The notes under the pieces are model-generated. The model was not told the DNA's origin and ran no database searches. It saw only the letters and a program-made list of their open reading frames with translations. DNA of 64,000 nt, taken from the NCBI GenBank assembly GCA_038230515.1, contig JBBRND010000010.1, forward strand, positions 1 to 64,000, in the 5' to 3' direction. The position numbers were made by a program, and so were the translations under genes. Within the stretch, counting starts at the first letter, position 1, and each line of letters starts with the position of its first letter. This DNA comes from JAPLDB01 sp038230515. GTDB lineage: Bacteria > Bacteroidota > Bacteroidia > AKYH767-A > 2013-40CM-41-45. Of this stretch, positions 17,535-25,765 are shown one piece after another.

Positions 17535-17832
17535 TCTTCAATCTTTCTACCGGGTGATTGGCTACGAGGTGTTCTTTTACGATTTCGTCCACATCGCTGA
17601 GTTGAACTGCGCCATAGAAGACTCCTTCGGGATAAACTACCATGCTTGGACCAAACTCGCAGGCATCGAGGCATCCGCTGCGTTGCGCGCGCATGGTGCT
17701 TTTGAGTCCTTTATCTTTCAATGCTTTTTTAAATGCTTTTACGAGTTCCATTCCGCATTGCTCTCCGCATGATTTGCGATCGCCTTCTTTGCGTTGGTTG
17801 GTGCAGATGAAAATGTGTTTTTGGAATTTCAT
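17500..17832 (-). CDS. Thioredoxin-like [2Fe-2S] ferredoxin
   Basis: A 110-residue cytoplasmic protein starting MKFQKHIFICTNQR. Cluster ligands are C10 and C22 (CTNQR...KSCGEQ) and C54 and C58 (SGCLDACEFGP), the spacing of the thioredoxin-like ferredoxin/NuoE family (Cp2FeFd/Shethna type). It probably carries electrons, but the partner is unknown. It is the first gene of a two-gene unit with the overlapping 123-residue protein. A CTACTTTC box sits directly upstream of the start codon. Confidence 0.88.
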   Translation of the reverse strand: MKFQKHIFICTNQRKEGDRKSCGEQCGMELVKAFKKALKDKGLKSTMRAQRSGCLDACEFGPSMVVYPEGVFYGAVQLSDVDEIVKEHLVANHPVERLKIDFSKQISASD

Positions 17833-17955
17833 GGTTGCGAAAGTAGTGATTTGAGAATTTGAAGATGTGCTGATTTGAAGATGGGAACAAAAAGATAGCT
17901 ATATACTTTGACGGTGATTCGAAAAATAAAAAAGGAAATTGAAATCGCATATTAA

Positions 17956-17997
17956 TGAACCCACTACCCGACATGTCGCGCAGCACTTGTTGGGTGG
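17956..17997. repeat. 42-bp hairpin repeat, upstream copy (flanks the 18030 gene)
   Basis: It begins TGAACCCACTACCC and ends TGTTGGGTGG. The arms ACCCGACA and TGTTGGGT pair with one G-T wobble around a 14-nt loop. It matches the 42-bp element at 19515-19556 in length, ends and arms, so it is a direct repeat bracketing one gene. The inverse-core/core look of the arms (ACCC(A/G)AC and GTTGGGT) is discussed in the findings. Confidence 0.75.
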
Positions 17998-18029
17998 GGG
18001 GGTGGATTTCTTTTATCTTTGTCCCTGAA

Positions 18030-19517
18030 ATGAAAAGGATTATTCTATTTTTATTGATTATAAAAAACTGCTCCTCAGCATTTTCCCAAAAAGAAGATTA
18101 TGTGTGGCGTCTTGGGGATAATGGTGGAATTAATTTCAATGGGGGAGTGGATACTTTTTCTGTTCCTAATCCGAATTTTTACCTGTTTAATGAGACAAAT
18201 GCGAGTACTTGTGATTCGAGCGGAAATTTACTTCTTTTTACCAATGGTATAGTTCTCTTTAATGCGAATAGTGACACCGCATTAAACGGAGATAGTCTGA
18301 ACCCTTCTGAATCTACGACCATGTTCGAACCTGTCGGATTAGGGCTACCGCAAGCTGATCTTATTTTGCGAAAACCAGCCACCTCAAATATTTATTACCT
18401 TTTTCACGAAACTTTTGATAGTGACACTGCAAGTATTTATCCGCTACAAACAAATATTTTATATTATAGTATCATTGATATTACTCTAGATAGTGGACGT
18501 GGTGGTATCATTTCAGGGAAGAAAAATCTTCACTTCTATGATAATGACACCTTATTACCAGGAAAACTTACGGCTATGCGTCATGGCAACGGAAGAGATT
18601 GGTGGCTCATAAGTAAGAGGGCATGTTATCCGGAAATGATTGAATGGCTCATTACTCCTGATACAATTTTGGGCCCTTACATTGTCACTTTAGCAAATGA
18701 TCCAAATACTTGTTATGATGACATTCCAGGACAGGCCTGCTTTTCTCCGCAAGGTGATAAATATGCGATTTATTATGGTAGTCGAAATGTATACTCTTAC
18801 GAGTTTGATAGATGTAGTGGAAATTTGACGGAAACTTTTCATACTTATGTTGCAGATTCTGTTTTTACCTACCCTTATGGCTGTGCCTTTTCTCCAAGTG
18901 GTAAGTATTTATATTTGACTACGACACTTGCGGTTTATCAGTTCGACATGACGGCTTCAAATATTTCAGCTTCAATGATACGGGTCGCACTTTATGATGG
19001 GTTTAATAGTCCCTCTCCACCATTTGCAACACACTTTTGTTTTATGAAATTAGCCCCAGACAATAAAATTTATATTTCTACAGATAATGGCTGTGATGTT
19101 ATGCACAGGATAGAATTCCCTGATTCAGCAGGTATTGGATGCAACGTACTCCAACATTCATTTTATATGCCTACAGTTAACGTATCTACTGTTCCCAATA
19201 TTCCTGATTATAAATTAGGTGCTTTAGTGGGTAGTGGGTGCGATACAATTTTGGGAATTAAAAATTTGAGCGATAGAATTCAAAATGAAATCACTGTGTC
19301 TCCTAATCCTGCGCATGATAATTTTACAGTACATTTTTCTTCTCAATTACAGAAATCACAACTCGAAATCTTCAATGTGCTTGGAGAAAAAATCTACTCT
19401 GCTAATATCAATAGTTTTCCATTAACTTTGAATTGTGAATCGTTTCCAGCAGGGATTTATTTGGTAAAAGTGCAGAGCACGAAAGGAAGCGCGAACCAGA
19501 AACTCGTGATTGAGTGA
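18030..19517 (+). CDS. T9SS-secreted WD40-like propeller protein in a repeat-flanked cassette
   Basis: I use the ATG at 18030, which starts the signal peptide MKRIILFLLIIKNCSSAFSQ. An ATG at 17955 would put the upstream hairpin repeat inside the coding region. The product has 495 residues: a beta-propeller-like body with ACFSPQGDKYAIY, CAFSPSGKYLYLT and MKLAPDNKIYIS repeats, typical of exported WD40-like Bacteroidota proteins, then a T9SS sorting domain (VSPNPAHDNFTVHF...FPAGIYLVKVQ). The function is unknown. The gene is bracketed by 42-bp hairpin repeats, and its TGA stop (19515-19517) is the first three bases of the downstream copy. A TATCTTTG box (18014-18021) lies only 8 bp before the ATG. 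Confidence 0.85.
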   Translation: MKRIILFLLIIKNCSSAFSQKEDYVWRLGDNGGINFNGGVDTFSVPNPNFYLFNETNASTCDSSGNLLLFTNGIVLFNANSDTALNGDSLNPSESTTMFEPVGLGLPQADLILRKPATSNIYYLFHETFDSDTASIYPLQTNILYYSIIDITLDSGRGGIISGKKNLHFYDNDTLLPGKLTAMRHGNGRDWWLISKRACYPEMIEWLITPDTILGPYIVTLANDPNTCYDDIPGQACFSPQGDKYAIYYGSRNVYSYEFDRCSGNLTETFHTYVADSVFTYPYGCAFSPSGKYLYLTTTLAVYQFDMTASNISASMIRVALYDGFNSPSPPFATHFCFMKLAPDNKIYISTDNGCDVMHRIEFPDSAGIGCNVLQHSFYMPTVNVSTVPNIPDYKLGALVGSGCDTILGIKNLSDRIQNEITVSPNPAHDNFTVHFSSQLQKSQLEIFNVLGEKIYSANINSFPLTLNCESFPAGIYLVKVQSTKGSANQKLVIE

Positions 19518-19556
19518 ACCCACCACCCAACAGATGCAGCGCGACTTGTTGGGTGG
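19515..19556. repeat. 42-bp hairpin repeat, downstream copy
   Basis: It begins TGAACCCACCACCC. The arms CCACCCAACA and TGTTGGGTGG pair perfectly over 10 bp around a 14-nt loop. Its first three bases are the stop codon of the 18030 gene. The loop fits the upstream copy better as its reverse complement (10 of 14) than directly (6 of 14). Confidence 0.75.
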
Positions 19557-19862
19557 ATATAAATGCTTTTGCTCAAGCGGCATGACTGGATTGGTTGAAG
19601 AGTAGGGGGATGAACGGAGTGCGGAGTTTACCTGACGGATTTATCAAAAAAAAATGTCATGGGAACACCCCACGAAAAGCCGAGCGTAACTTCTGACACC
19701 GCGGAATATGACCTTAAAATTGTTATGATTCTACGTGTCTAATTCAAAGTAATAAAAATTTGCAAGCTATGGCTCTTTAATAAGCTCTGGAAGCGGTATG
19801 CCACATAATTGCTTTTTCCTTACACTTTTCTTCAGAATCTTTAAAATTTTTGTTTATTCGAA
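19557..19862. other. Non-coding stretch, no recognised feature
   Basis: About 300 bp between the downstream hairpin repeat and array B. I see no coding pattern, no clear terminator and no tRNA-like fold. Confidence 0.5.
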
Positions 19863-20261
19863 TTTTGATCATAACCTTAACGCTGGATGGAGTAAACTGA
19901 ACGGCATTTCTTCATCTATGAACGGTGTTTGGAGTAACGTGAACAGGACTTCTTCATAAACAGAGGGTGTTTCTCATAACGTTATGAGCATTTCTTGTAA
20001 GATGAAGGGCGTTTCTCATAACGTTTTCGGAGTTTTTTGCAAAGGTGCTGCATTTCTTACAGCCGTTATGGATGTGTGAGGTAAAAAAAAGGGCGATATT
20101 TATAATATGTACGCGGATTTGGATAAACTTTACGCGGATTCTCATAAACTTTTCCTGATTTTCTAAAACATTATGGCGGGTGATGATAAACTGCAGGTTG
20201 GAGATTGAAAACTTGAGTAGTGTGCGGATAAAATAGAGGCGGGTTATTGAAACAGATGACT
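19863..20261. repeat. Array B: degenerate tandem repeat, 19 units of 21 bp
   Basis: From 19863 to 20261 the plus strand parses into nineteen units of about 21 bp with the loose pattern NNTTTCTNATAANNTNANGG (for example CATTTCTTCATCTATGAACG...). Two units deviate: 20 bp at 20031 and 22 bp at 20072, and these compensate. Units 20094-20156 form a sub-type ending TACGC/GGAT. One unit boundary contains a perfect 16-bp palindrome, CTCATAACGTTATGAG (19973-19988). It lies between two convergent T9SS genes. A minus-strand open frame (19954-20292) crosses it, but its ATG falls in the loop of the terminator at 20281, so I do not call it a gene. Confidence 0.75.
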
Positions 20262-20271
20262 GCAAACAGGT

Positions 20272-20312
20272 AAAAATAAAACGGGCAACCATTACTGATT
20301 GCCCGTTTTTTA
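20272..20312 (-). terminator. Bidirectional intrinsic terminator after the 20329-24438 gene
   Basis: ACGGGCAA (20281-20288), a 10-nt loop, TTGCCCGT (20299-20306). T-rich tracts follow on both strands (TTTATTTTT on the minus strand, six T on the plus strand). It sits about 20 bp after the minus-strand stop at 20329. Confidence 0.8.
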
Positions 20313-20328
20313 TTATGCAAATTAAAGT

Positions 20329-23300
20329 TTACTGCATGTGTACCAGCTTGAGAATTCTGCTTTCGCCATCTACAGTGAGTTTAACAAAATAAACTCCCGG
20401 AGTGTCGCGGCTGAAGATATAGGTGTGCTTGCCTGCGGATTGATTTTCTGCGGCTGCATATTGCTGTATTTTTTCGCCTACAAGATTGAATACTTCTACG
20501 GAAACATTGTGAGATGTATTGAGGTAATATTCAATGGTTGCATTTTTATTGAATGGGTTAGGATAAACCGTCATCGGAATGTTTGAAGCGAATGTATTGA
20601 TATGGTTGACGATGTAAGAGGTATCCATAAACACGGTGTAGTCCTCGCATTGTCCGTACAATAGATCAACACAACCATTCGGCTCAGGATTTCCGCTGTA
20701 CTCGCTTTCAACTCTCATGCGAAGTGCAACGCCCCGCACAGCAGTTAGCGGCATTTGAACGGTTAATCCGCTGTGCGTATGCACTACTGCAGAATCTTCA
20801 AAGACCAACTCGGCAATAGAATCAAATGCACCGTCATTATTAAAGTCAATATATGCCTTAACGGTTTCCTCATAGGTTTGACCTGTTGTAGCGGTCCACA
20901 TATAAAAATCACCAGGGTTTAATGTAGTTGTATCGGTACATGTAAAGTTCTGGTATCCGGAAGAAGAATTGGTGCTTGGATTATTTATATGACCAAGAGT
21001 AAAATTAGTAATTCCGATTCCTAAAGCACTTGCAGTACCCGGATCGGTAGTTTGCGGCAAACATGCTGCTGCTGCTGGACCTGTAACAAGAGGCATAGTG
21101 AGTGTAATGGTTACTGTGTCGCAACCGCCAACTGTGCAGCCGATGGCAACTACATTAAACACTGTGCCTGTTGCTGCACCATATTGATGAATAGGGTTGG
21201 CAGTAGTTGCAGTGCCGAGATCACCGAAAGCCCACGACCAGGTGGTAGGTGCATTTACAATAACCGTAGATGTGAAAGAGGCAATACCTGTGCAGGCATC
21301 AATTGCTCCTGTTATACTGAAACAAGGATTGGTTCCTACATTCATAGTAATAGGAACTGTTCTGCTTGCTCCAAGCGGATCGTTTGAAGCAATGACAAGG
21401 TTCGCATTTTGAGGTCCTCCGGAAATTAATCCTGAATTCATCACTACCGTAATCACTATAGAATCTCCTGCTGCGATTGTTCCACTTGTACTGGACAGAG
21501 TTGCCCATGAAGGTACTCCTGAGATAGTATAAATTAAATTACTACCTCCCGTATTATGAATGGTGAAGGTTGTAGAATCTGTGCCCGTACATGCAGGCAC
21601 ATTTTGCGACACTGTACTAAATATTGAATCTATATGAGGGGCGGGTATGGCAAATCCATGCAGGCAGATGGTGGTATCAGTTGCATTATTCTGAATGAGT
21701 AGCGTGCCGCTAAATGCCCCGGGTGTCATCGGGTGGAATGTGACAGTAACCAACACTGAATCTCCAGGTAAAAGAATGTTGTTAGGAGAGCTAACTGTAA
21801 ATTCAGTAGGACTTGGAAACAAATTGGAAATAACCAAAGAATCACAACCAGTGTTGAGAACATGGAAACTCGCAGTTGTTGAATTGCCTGCAAGAACCGT
21901 ATCGAAGGTGAGGCAATTTACAGACAGTGCTATGATAGGATCGCCTACTACAGTCATGGTACAGTTTACAGCTACGTAAGGCGTATTCGGATCGTTGGTT
22001 GCAACGTTGATTACACTGTAATAAGTTCCGGCAGGAATTCCGTTTGCGTGGAACACTACAGTTACAATTGAAGAATCTCCTGCGGCAAGTGTATCAGTTG
22101 TTTGACTTAGCGTAATCCAGGATGCCAATCCGCTGCTTTGTCCTGCCCATTGCACCGCGTTGGCGAGCATTTTCTTTGTGTCGTCATTTGAATTGTAGTA
22201 ATCAAAGCCGAGATAAATAACTTTTCCATTGTTCACCTTTCTAAAAGCTACTACGTCATCAGTATTTCCAGTTGTAGTATTCGTGAAAGTTGCAAGAGAG
22301 TGCCTGTCAGCATCCGTAAAATGCATTCCGTAAGTAGCATTCGGAGCACTTATTAAATTGCCGGATACCCCTTGCATAATAGGATGATTGATGCTGTCCA
22401 CATTGAAGGTACCCAAAGTCACTTCAGCAGAATAGTGACCATGCCATAAACCGGTTGTTGTAAGAGTCGAATCCTCTCCATTACTTGTTCCACACTGAAC
22501 GATGCTACCGCCACCAAACAGGAAATTATGAAATACATTTGTAAAACTATTGAAGATAGCAGGATCAGCGGATGTCTGCGCAGGAATCAGCAACACATTT
22601 TTTCCAACAAGCAGATTAGAAAGTACACCCGCGTTAGCGGTAGCCGTTTCGGTAAGGGTATAATTTGTGAAGTAAGTATTGAGCGCAGCAAGCGTGTTAG
22701 GATAATGCGTAAATAAATCAGTTCCATATTTCATTGATAACATCCTGATACTTGTGTTGCCGGAACCATCGGTGTTGTAAACTAATTCTCCACCTGTAAG
22801 ATTTTTGACAACCAATTGAAATACCGCAGAGTCACCGCAATTTACAGTTGCAGAAAGTGAATCGGGGTAAACAATTACCTGAGGAGCATTTTGCACAACT
22901 ACTGTATCGTAGGCAGTATCTGATTGTGTACAGGAAAATGCAACCATAGTAATGTAATAAGTTCCGGGTGCTGCATAGGCGTGTGTAGGATTTTGAACAT
23001 GCGATGTGTCTCCATCGCCAAAATACCAAATCCAGGCAGTTGGAAATCCGCCACCGCTTTGATCAGTAAAATGAACCCCTGCATTGAGAGGAGGTGTGTG
23101 TGTACTAACTCCAAAACTTGCTACTGGTGCAGTGCTAGCTGCAATTACTGATATCCAGTTTGCAGCAAAGCCGCTACTGGCCGTATTGAATGCGTCCGAA
23201 GTCCATAAAATAAGCATATAGCCAGAAGTGCAGGTAACTGGTGCAGGAACAACACTTCCAGAAGCAGTCAGCAGCAATGGAGCAGCGGTTGTCTGTCCAT

Positions 23301-24438
23301 CATAAATGTAAAGGTATCCGCCAAAGCCTCCATTAAAGGCAGAAAAATTAAGTGTAATTGTTACTGCGCAAGATGGAGCAACCAGCAAGGTACAATTTTC
23401 TCCAAGCTGATAATTCCCATTGGGACCTCCAGAATCATAAAGTGCATTCACAGAATCGGTGCTGGTAGCAGAAGTGCCCTGAGAACACATGTAATAACAT
23501 TGCCCCGTAGTTACTAATAAGGGAGTTGACATTCCTGAACCACCACCTCCACAGGTAACCACACATTGATAATAAGTATCTCCAGTTTGCGAAGCTGTAA
23601 ATGAAAAATTCGTTGCTCCTGTCACATCAGTCCAAGTAGTGCTATCGGGAGAAGTTTGCCATTGATAAGTTACTCCGGATCCCAATGTGAAATTTTGCAC
23701 GTTTAGATTAAAATTGGTTCCTGAGCATACAGGGTTCGCAGATGCAATTGTATTGCCGGGAGTAGGAGTACCTGAACATGGAGCGCCTGCGAGGTATGTA
23801 AGTAATAGAACAGGGCGCGTAGTAGGTATTGAATAATCAGTTGTAACGATATCGGGGCAACCATCGGTAAGATCTTGTCTCCATTGGTGAGACCCGTTAA
23901 ATGGAAGACCAACTGTATTCTGACACATCGGATTTAAAGTATATCCTCCTGTCGAGAGACCACCGCATACTTCTACAATTAGATTTCCACCTGTGTAAGT
24001 AAAAGGAGATGCAGTAAAAATAACATTCCCCGCGTAGCCAGATGTGTAAGAGTAATTTATGGGGCCATATACTGGTGCCGCTCCAGCTTCCCATACTGCA
24101 GGGTCAAGGGTTGAGACAGTCGTATTAAGAAGAGAAATTGTATAATTTTCAAGGAGGTGACCAGTCACTGCAGTTGCATTTACGATCCATCCAACCTCAG
24201 TAATAGTTGCACCACTGGTAATCCCCAGTGCGCTCAGTTCGGAAGCAGTATAAAGAAACTGTCCTTTGGTGCCGTAGTAAAAATCTTCGATCGGACATGG
24301 GTAATCAGTCGTAGTTCCCACTCCGGTGCTAGCTCCAATCGTTACAGTTGTTTGAGCAAAACTCCCCAGCGAATAAAAAGCAAGAAGCAAAATGAACACA
24401 CTTTTTAAACACGTTTTAAAGTAATTGTTGTTTTTCAT
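20329..24438 (-). CDS. Large T9SS-secreted mosaic protein (CUB, PKD, choice-of-anchor D, GEVED domains)
   Basis: A 1369-residue protein with a signal peptide (MKNNNYFKTCLKSVFILLLAFYSLGSFAQ). In order: an N-terminal beta domain of about 190 residues, an Ig-like segment (about 220-310, SGVTYQWQTSPDSTTW), a CUB-like domain (about 318-437, YLYIYDG, FAANW), a PKD domain (about 440-515, WIWYFGDGDTSHVQNPTHAY), a segment resembling a ThuA/glutamine-amidotransferase-like fold (about 530-760), ASH/choice-of-anchor-D repeats (about 770-1110, DSSIVTVVFHANGIPAGTYY, GDSVLVTVTFHP), a further PKD-like part, a GEVED domain (about 1190-1285, AYIDFNNDGAFD, GQCEDYTVF) and a T9SS sorting domain (VYPNPFNKNATIEY...). 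It is extracellular, probably binding or adhesive. It has its own promoter and terminator. Confidence 0.88.
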   Translation of the reverse strand: MKNNNYFKTCLKSVFILLLAFYSLGSFAQTTVTIGASTGVGTTTDYPCPIEDFYYGTKGQFLYTASELSALGITSGATITEVGWIVNATAVTGHLLENYTISLLNTTVSTLDPAVWEAGAAPVYGPINYSYTSGYAGNVIFTASPFTYTGGNLIVEVCGGLSTGGYTLNPMCQNTVGLPFNGSHQWRQDLTDGCPDIVTTDYSIPTTRPVLLLTYLAGAPCSGTPTPGNTIASANPVCSGTNFNLNVQNFTLGSGVTYQWQTSPDSTTWTDVTGATNFSFTASQTGDTYYQCVVTCGGGGSGMSTPLLVTTGQCYYMCSQGTSATSTDSVNALYDSGGPNGNYQLGENCTLLVAPSCAVTITLNFSAFNGGFGGYLYIYDGQTTAAPLLLTASGSVVPAPVTCTSGYMLILWTSDAFNTASSGFAANWISVIAASTAPVASFGVSTHTPPLNAGVHFTDQSGGGFPTAWIWYFGDGDTSHVQNPTHAYAAPGTYYITMVAFSCTQSDTAYDTVVVQNAPQVIVYPDSLSATVNCGDSAVFQLVVKNLTGGELVYNTDGSGNTSIRMLSMKYGTDLFTHYPNTLAALNTYFTNYTLTETATANAGVLSNLLVGKNVLLIPAQTSADPAIFNSFTNVFHNFLFGGGSIVQCGTSNGEDSTLTTTGLWHGHYSAEVTLGTFNVDSINHPIMQGVSGNLISAPNATYGMHFTDADRHSLATFTNTTTGNTDDVVAFRKVNNGKVIYLGFDYYNSNDDTKKMLANAVQWAGQSSGLASWITLSQTTDTLAAGDSSIVTVVFHANGIPAGTYYSVINVATNDPNTPYVAVNCTMTVVGDPIIALSVNCLTFDTVLAGNSTTASFHVLNTGCDSLVISNLFPSPTEFTVSSPNNILLPGDSVLVTVTFHPMTPGAFSGTLLIQNNATDTTICLHGFAIPAPHIDSIFSTVSQNVPACTGTDSTTFTIHNTGGSNLIYTISGVPSWATLSSTSGTIAAGDSIVITVVMNSGLISGGPQNANLVIASNDPLGASRTVPITMNVGTNPCFSITGAIDACTGIASFTSTVIVNAPTTWSWAFGDLGTATTANPIHQYGAATGTVFNVVAIGCTVGGCDTVTITLTMPLVTGPAAAACLPQTTDPGTASALGIGITNFTLGHINNPSTNSSSGYQNFTCTDTTTLNPGDFYMWTATTGQTYEETVKAYIDFNNDGAFDSIAELVFEDSAVVHTHSGLTVQMPLTAVRGVALRMRVESEYSGNPEPNGCVDLLYGQCEDYTVFMDTSYIVNHINTFASNIPMTVYPNPFNKNATIEYYLNTSHNVSVEVFNLVGEKIQQYAAAENQSAGKHTYIFSRDTPGVYFVKLTVDGESRILKLVHMQ

Positions 24439-24583
24439 AATAATTGATTTTGATATTATTGGTAGTTTCAGTTTTATTTTATTGTAAAAGATTCAGATGT
24501 AATCACTATGCTTTTGGGGAAAGTTTCAAGAGTAACATTGAACTGAAAGAGAACTTCCACACAAAACCATATTTTTAGGATTT

Positions 24584-24613
24584 CAAAAGTAGAACATTTT
24601 TTTCAAAACACAA
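24584..24613 (-). promoter_or_regulatory. Promoter of the 20329-24438 T9SS gene
   Basis: On the minus strand TTG (24611-24613), 19 bp, then TACTTTTG (24584-24591), an exact TAnnTTTG box. It predicts an unusually long leader of about 140 nt before the ATG at 24438. The rest of the gap 24439-24809 is AT-rich, with no other feature seen. Confidence 0.5.
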
Positions 24614-24809
24614 TTTTTTTTAAGAAAAAAAAATCGCCTCTCAATCGAGACAAAAACAACAGAACAGGGGAGTCTGAAGACATTAACAGATAAGCGATGG
24701 CTCTTTTTTACCAAACTAAAAAAAGTGGATTAGAAAGACATTAAGTGCGAAATATTTTTTGTACTTAAGTTATCTGATTGGAATGTAAATGTATTTTTAC
24801 CCTCTTCCA

Positions 24810-25745
24810 ATGAATTCACCCAAAATTTCAATTGTGGTTCCCCTCTTCAATGAGGAAAAAGTTTTTGATGCACTCATCGAACGACTTTCAAAAGTAGTCA
24901 AGGCATTTGGCATTGAAACAGAAATAATTTTGGTAGATGATGGGAGCACTGACAACACTCGTTTACAGATAGAAAAAACAGCATGCACTGACCAACTTTT
25001 TACTGGACTGATCTTATCAAAAAACCATGGACATCAGTTGGCTGTTTCAGCAGGCCTCAGTATAGCGAAGGGATCGGAAGTGATTATGATTATTGATGGT
25101 GATTTGCAGGATCCTCCGGAATTACTTCCGAATTTTTACAAAAAATTTAAGGAAGGGTATGATGTGGTGTATGCAATAAGGAAAAATCGTAAAGAATCTT
25201 TTCTTAAGAAAATTGCTTACTGGATTTATTACCGTTTACAGAAACGTTTATCAAACACCAAAATTCCTATTGACTCAGGTGACTTTTCTTTGATTTCACG
25301 GAGAGTGGTTGATTACCTGAATAACATGCCGGAACAAAGTCGATACTTACGAGGCATGCGTTCATGGGTTGGTTTCAGGCAATTCGGTTTTGAATATAAT
25401 CGCGATGCCCGTGCCGTAGGTGAAACAAAATATAGTTGGAAAAAACTTTTCGAATTGGCCTGGAATGGAATTTTCAATTTCAGCGATCTCCCCGTCCGCT
25501 TCATTACGAGATTGGGAATTACCACAATTCTGCTTTCACTTTTTTACATTACATACATCCTGATAAAAAAAATCATGGGCAATTATGTACCAGAAGGTTT
25601 TACCACATTGATCATAGCAATCTGTCTTTTTAGCGGAGTGCAGTTGATTTCCATTGGAGTAATTGGCGAATATGTGCTAAGAATTTATAAACAGGTTCGT
25701 AACCGACCTTTATTTATGATTGATAAAATCATTACAAAAAAATAA
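24810..25745 (+). CDS. GT2 polyprenyl-phosphate glycosyltransferase (GtrB/ArnC/DPM1-like)
   Basis: I use the ATG at 24810 (MNSPKISIVVPLFNEE), since the ATG at 24789 adds seven residues before the conserved fold. The product has 311 residues. A GT-A catalytic domain (about 1-220) has VDDGSTD and the DxD region MIIDGDLQDPPE. Two C-terminal membrane helices follow (about 225-285, GITTILLSLFYITYILI and TLIIAICLFSGVQLISIGVIGEY). Such enzymes transfer a sugar from a nucleotide donor to undecaprenyl phosphate on the cytoplasmic side, feeding GT-C enzymes. The GT-C-like gene starts 20 bp downstream. It is a close paralogue of the 48546 gene. Confidence 0.92.
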   Translation: MNSPKISIVVPLFNEEKVFDALIERLSKVVKAFGIETEIILVDDGSTDNTRLQIEKTACTDQLFTGLILSKNHGHQLAVSAGLSIAKGSEVIMIIDGDLQDPPELLPNFYKKFKEGYDVVYAIRKNRKESFLKKIAYWIYYRLQKRLSNTKIPIDSGDFSLISRRVVDYLNNMPEQSRYLRGMRSWVGFRQFGFEYNRDARAVGETKYSWKKLFELAWNGIFNFSDLPVRFITRLGITTILLSLFYITYILIKKIMGNYVPEGFTTLIIAICLFSGVQLISIGVIGEYVLRIYKQVRNRPLFMIDKIITKK

Positions 25746-25765
25746 TTGCCAAAGGAAACCCCTCT

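Noticed and set aside
17955..18029. Longer start of the 18030 gene
   Set aside because: It would encode the hairpin repeat and place 25 residues before a clear signal peptide.
19954..20292. Minus-strand 112-codon frame across array B as a gene
   Set aside because: Its ATG lies in the loop of an intrinsic terminator and the sequence follows the 21-bp repeat; no family features.
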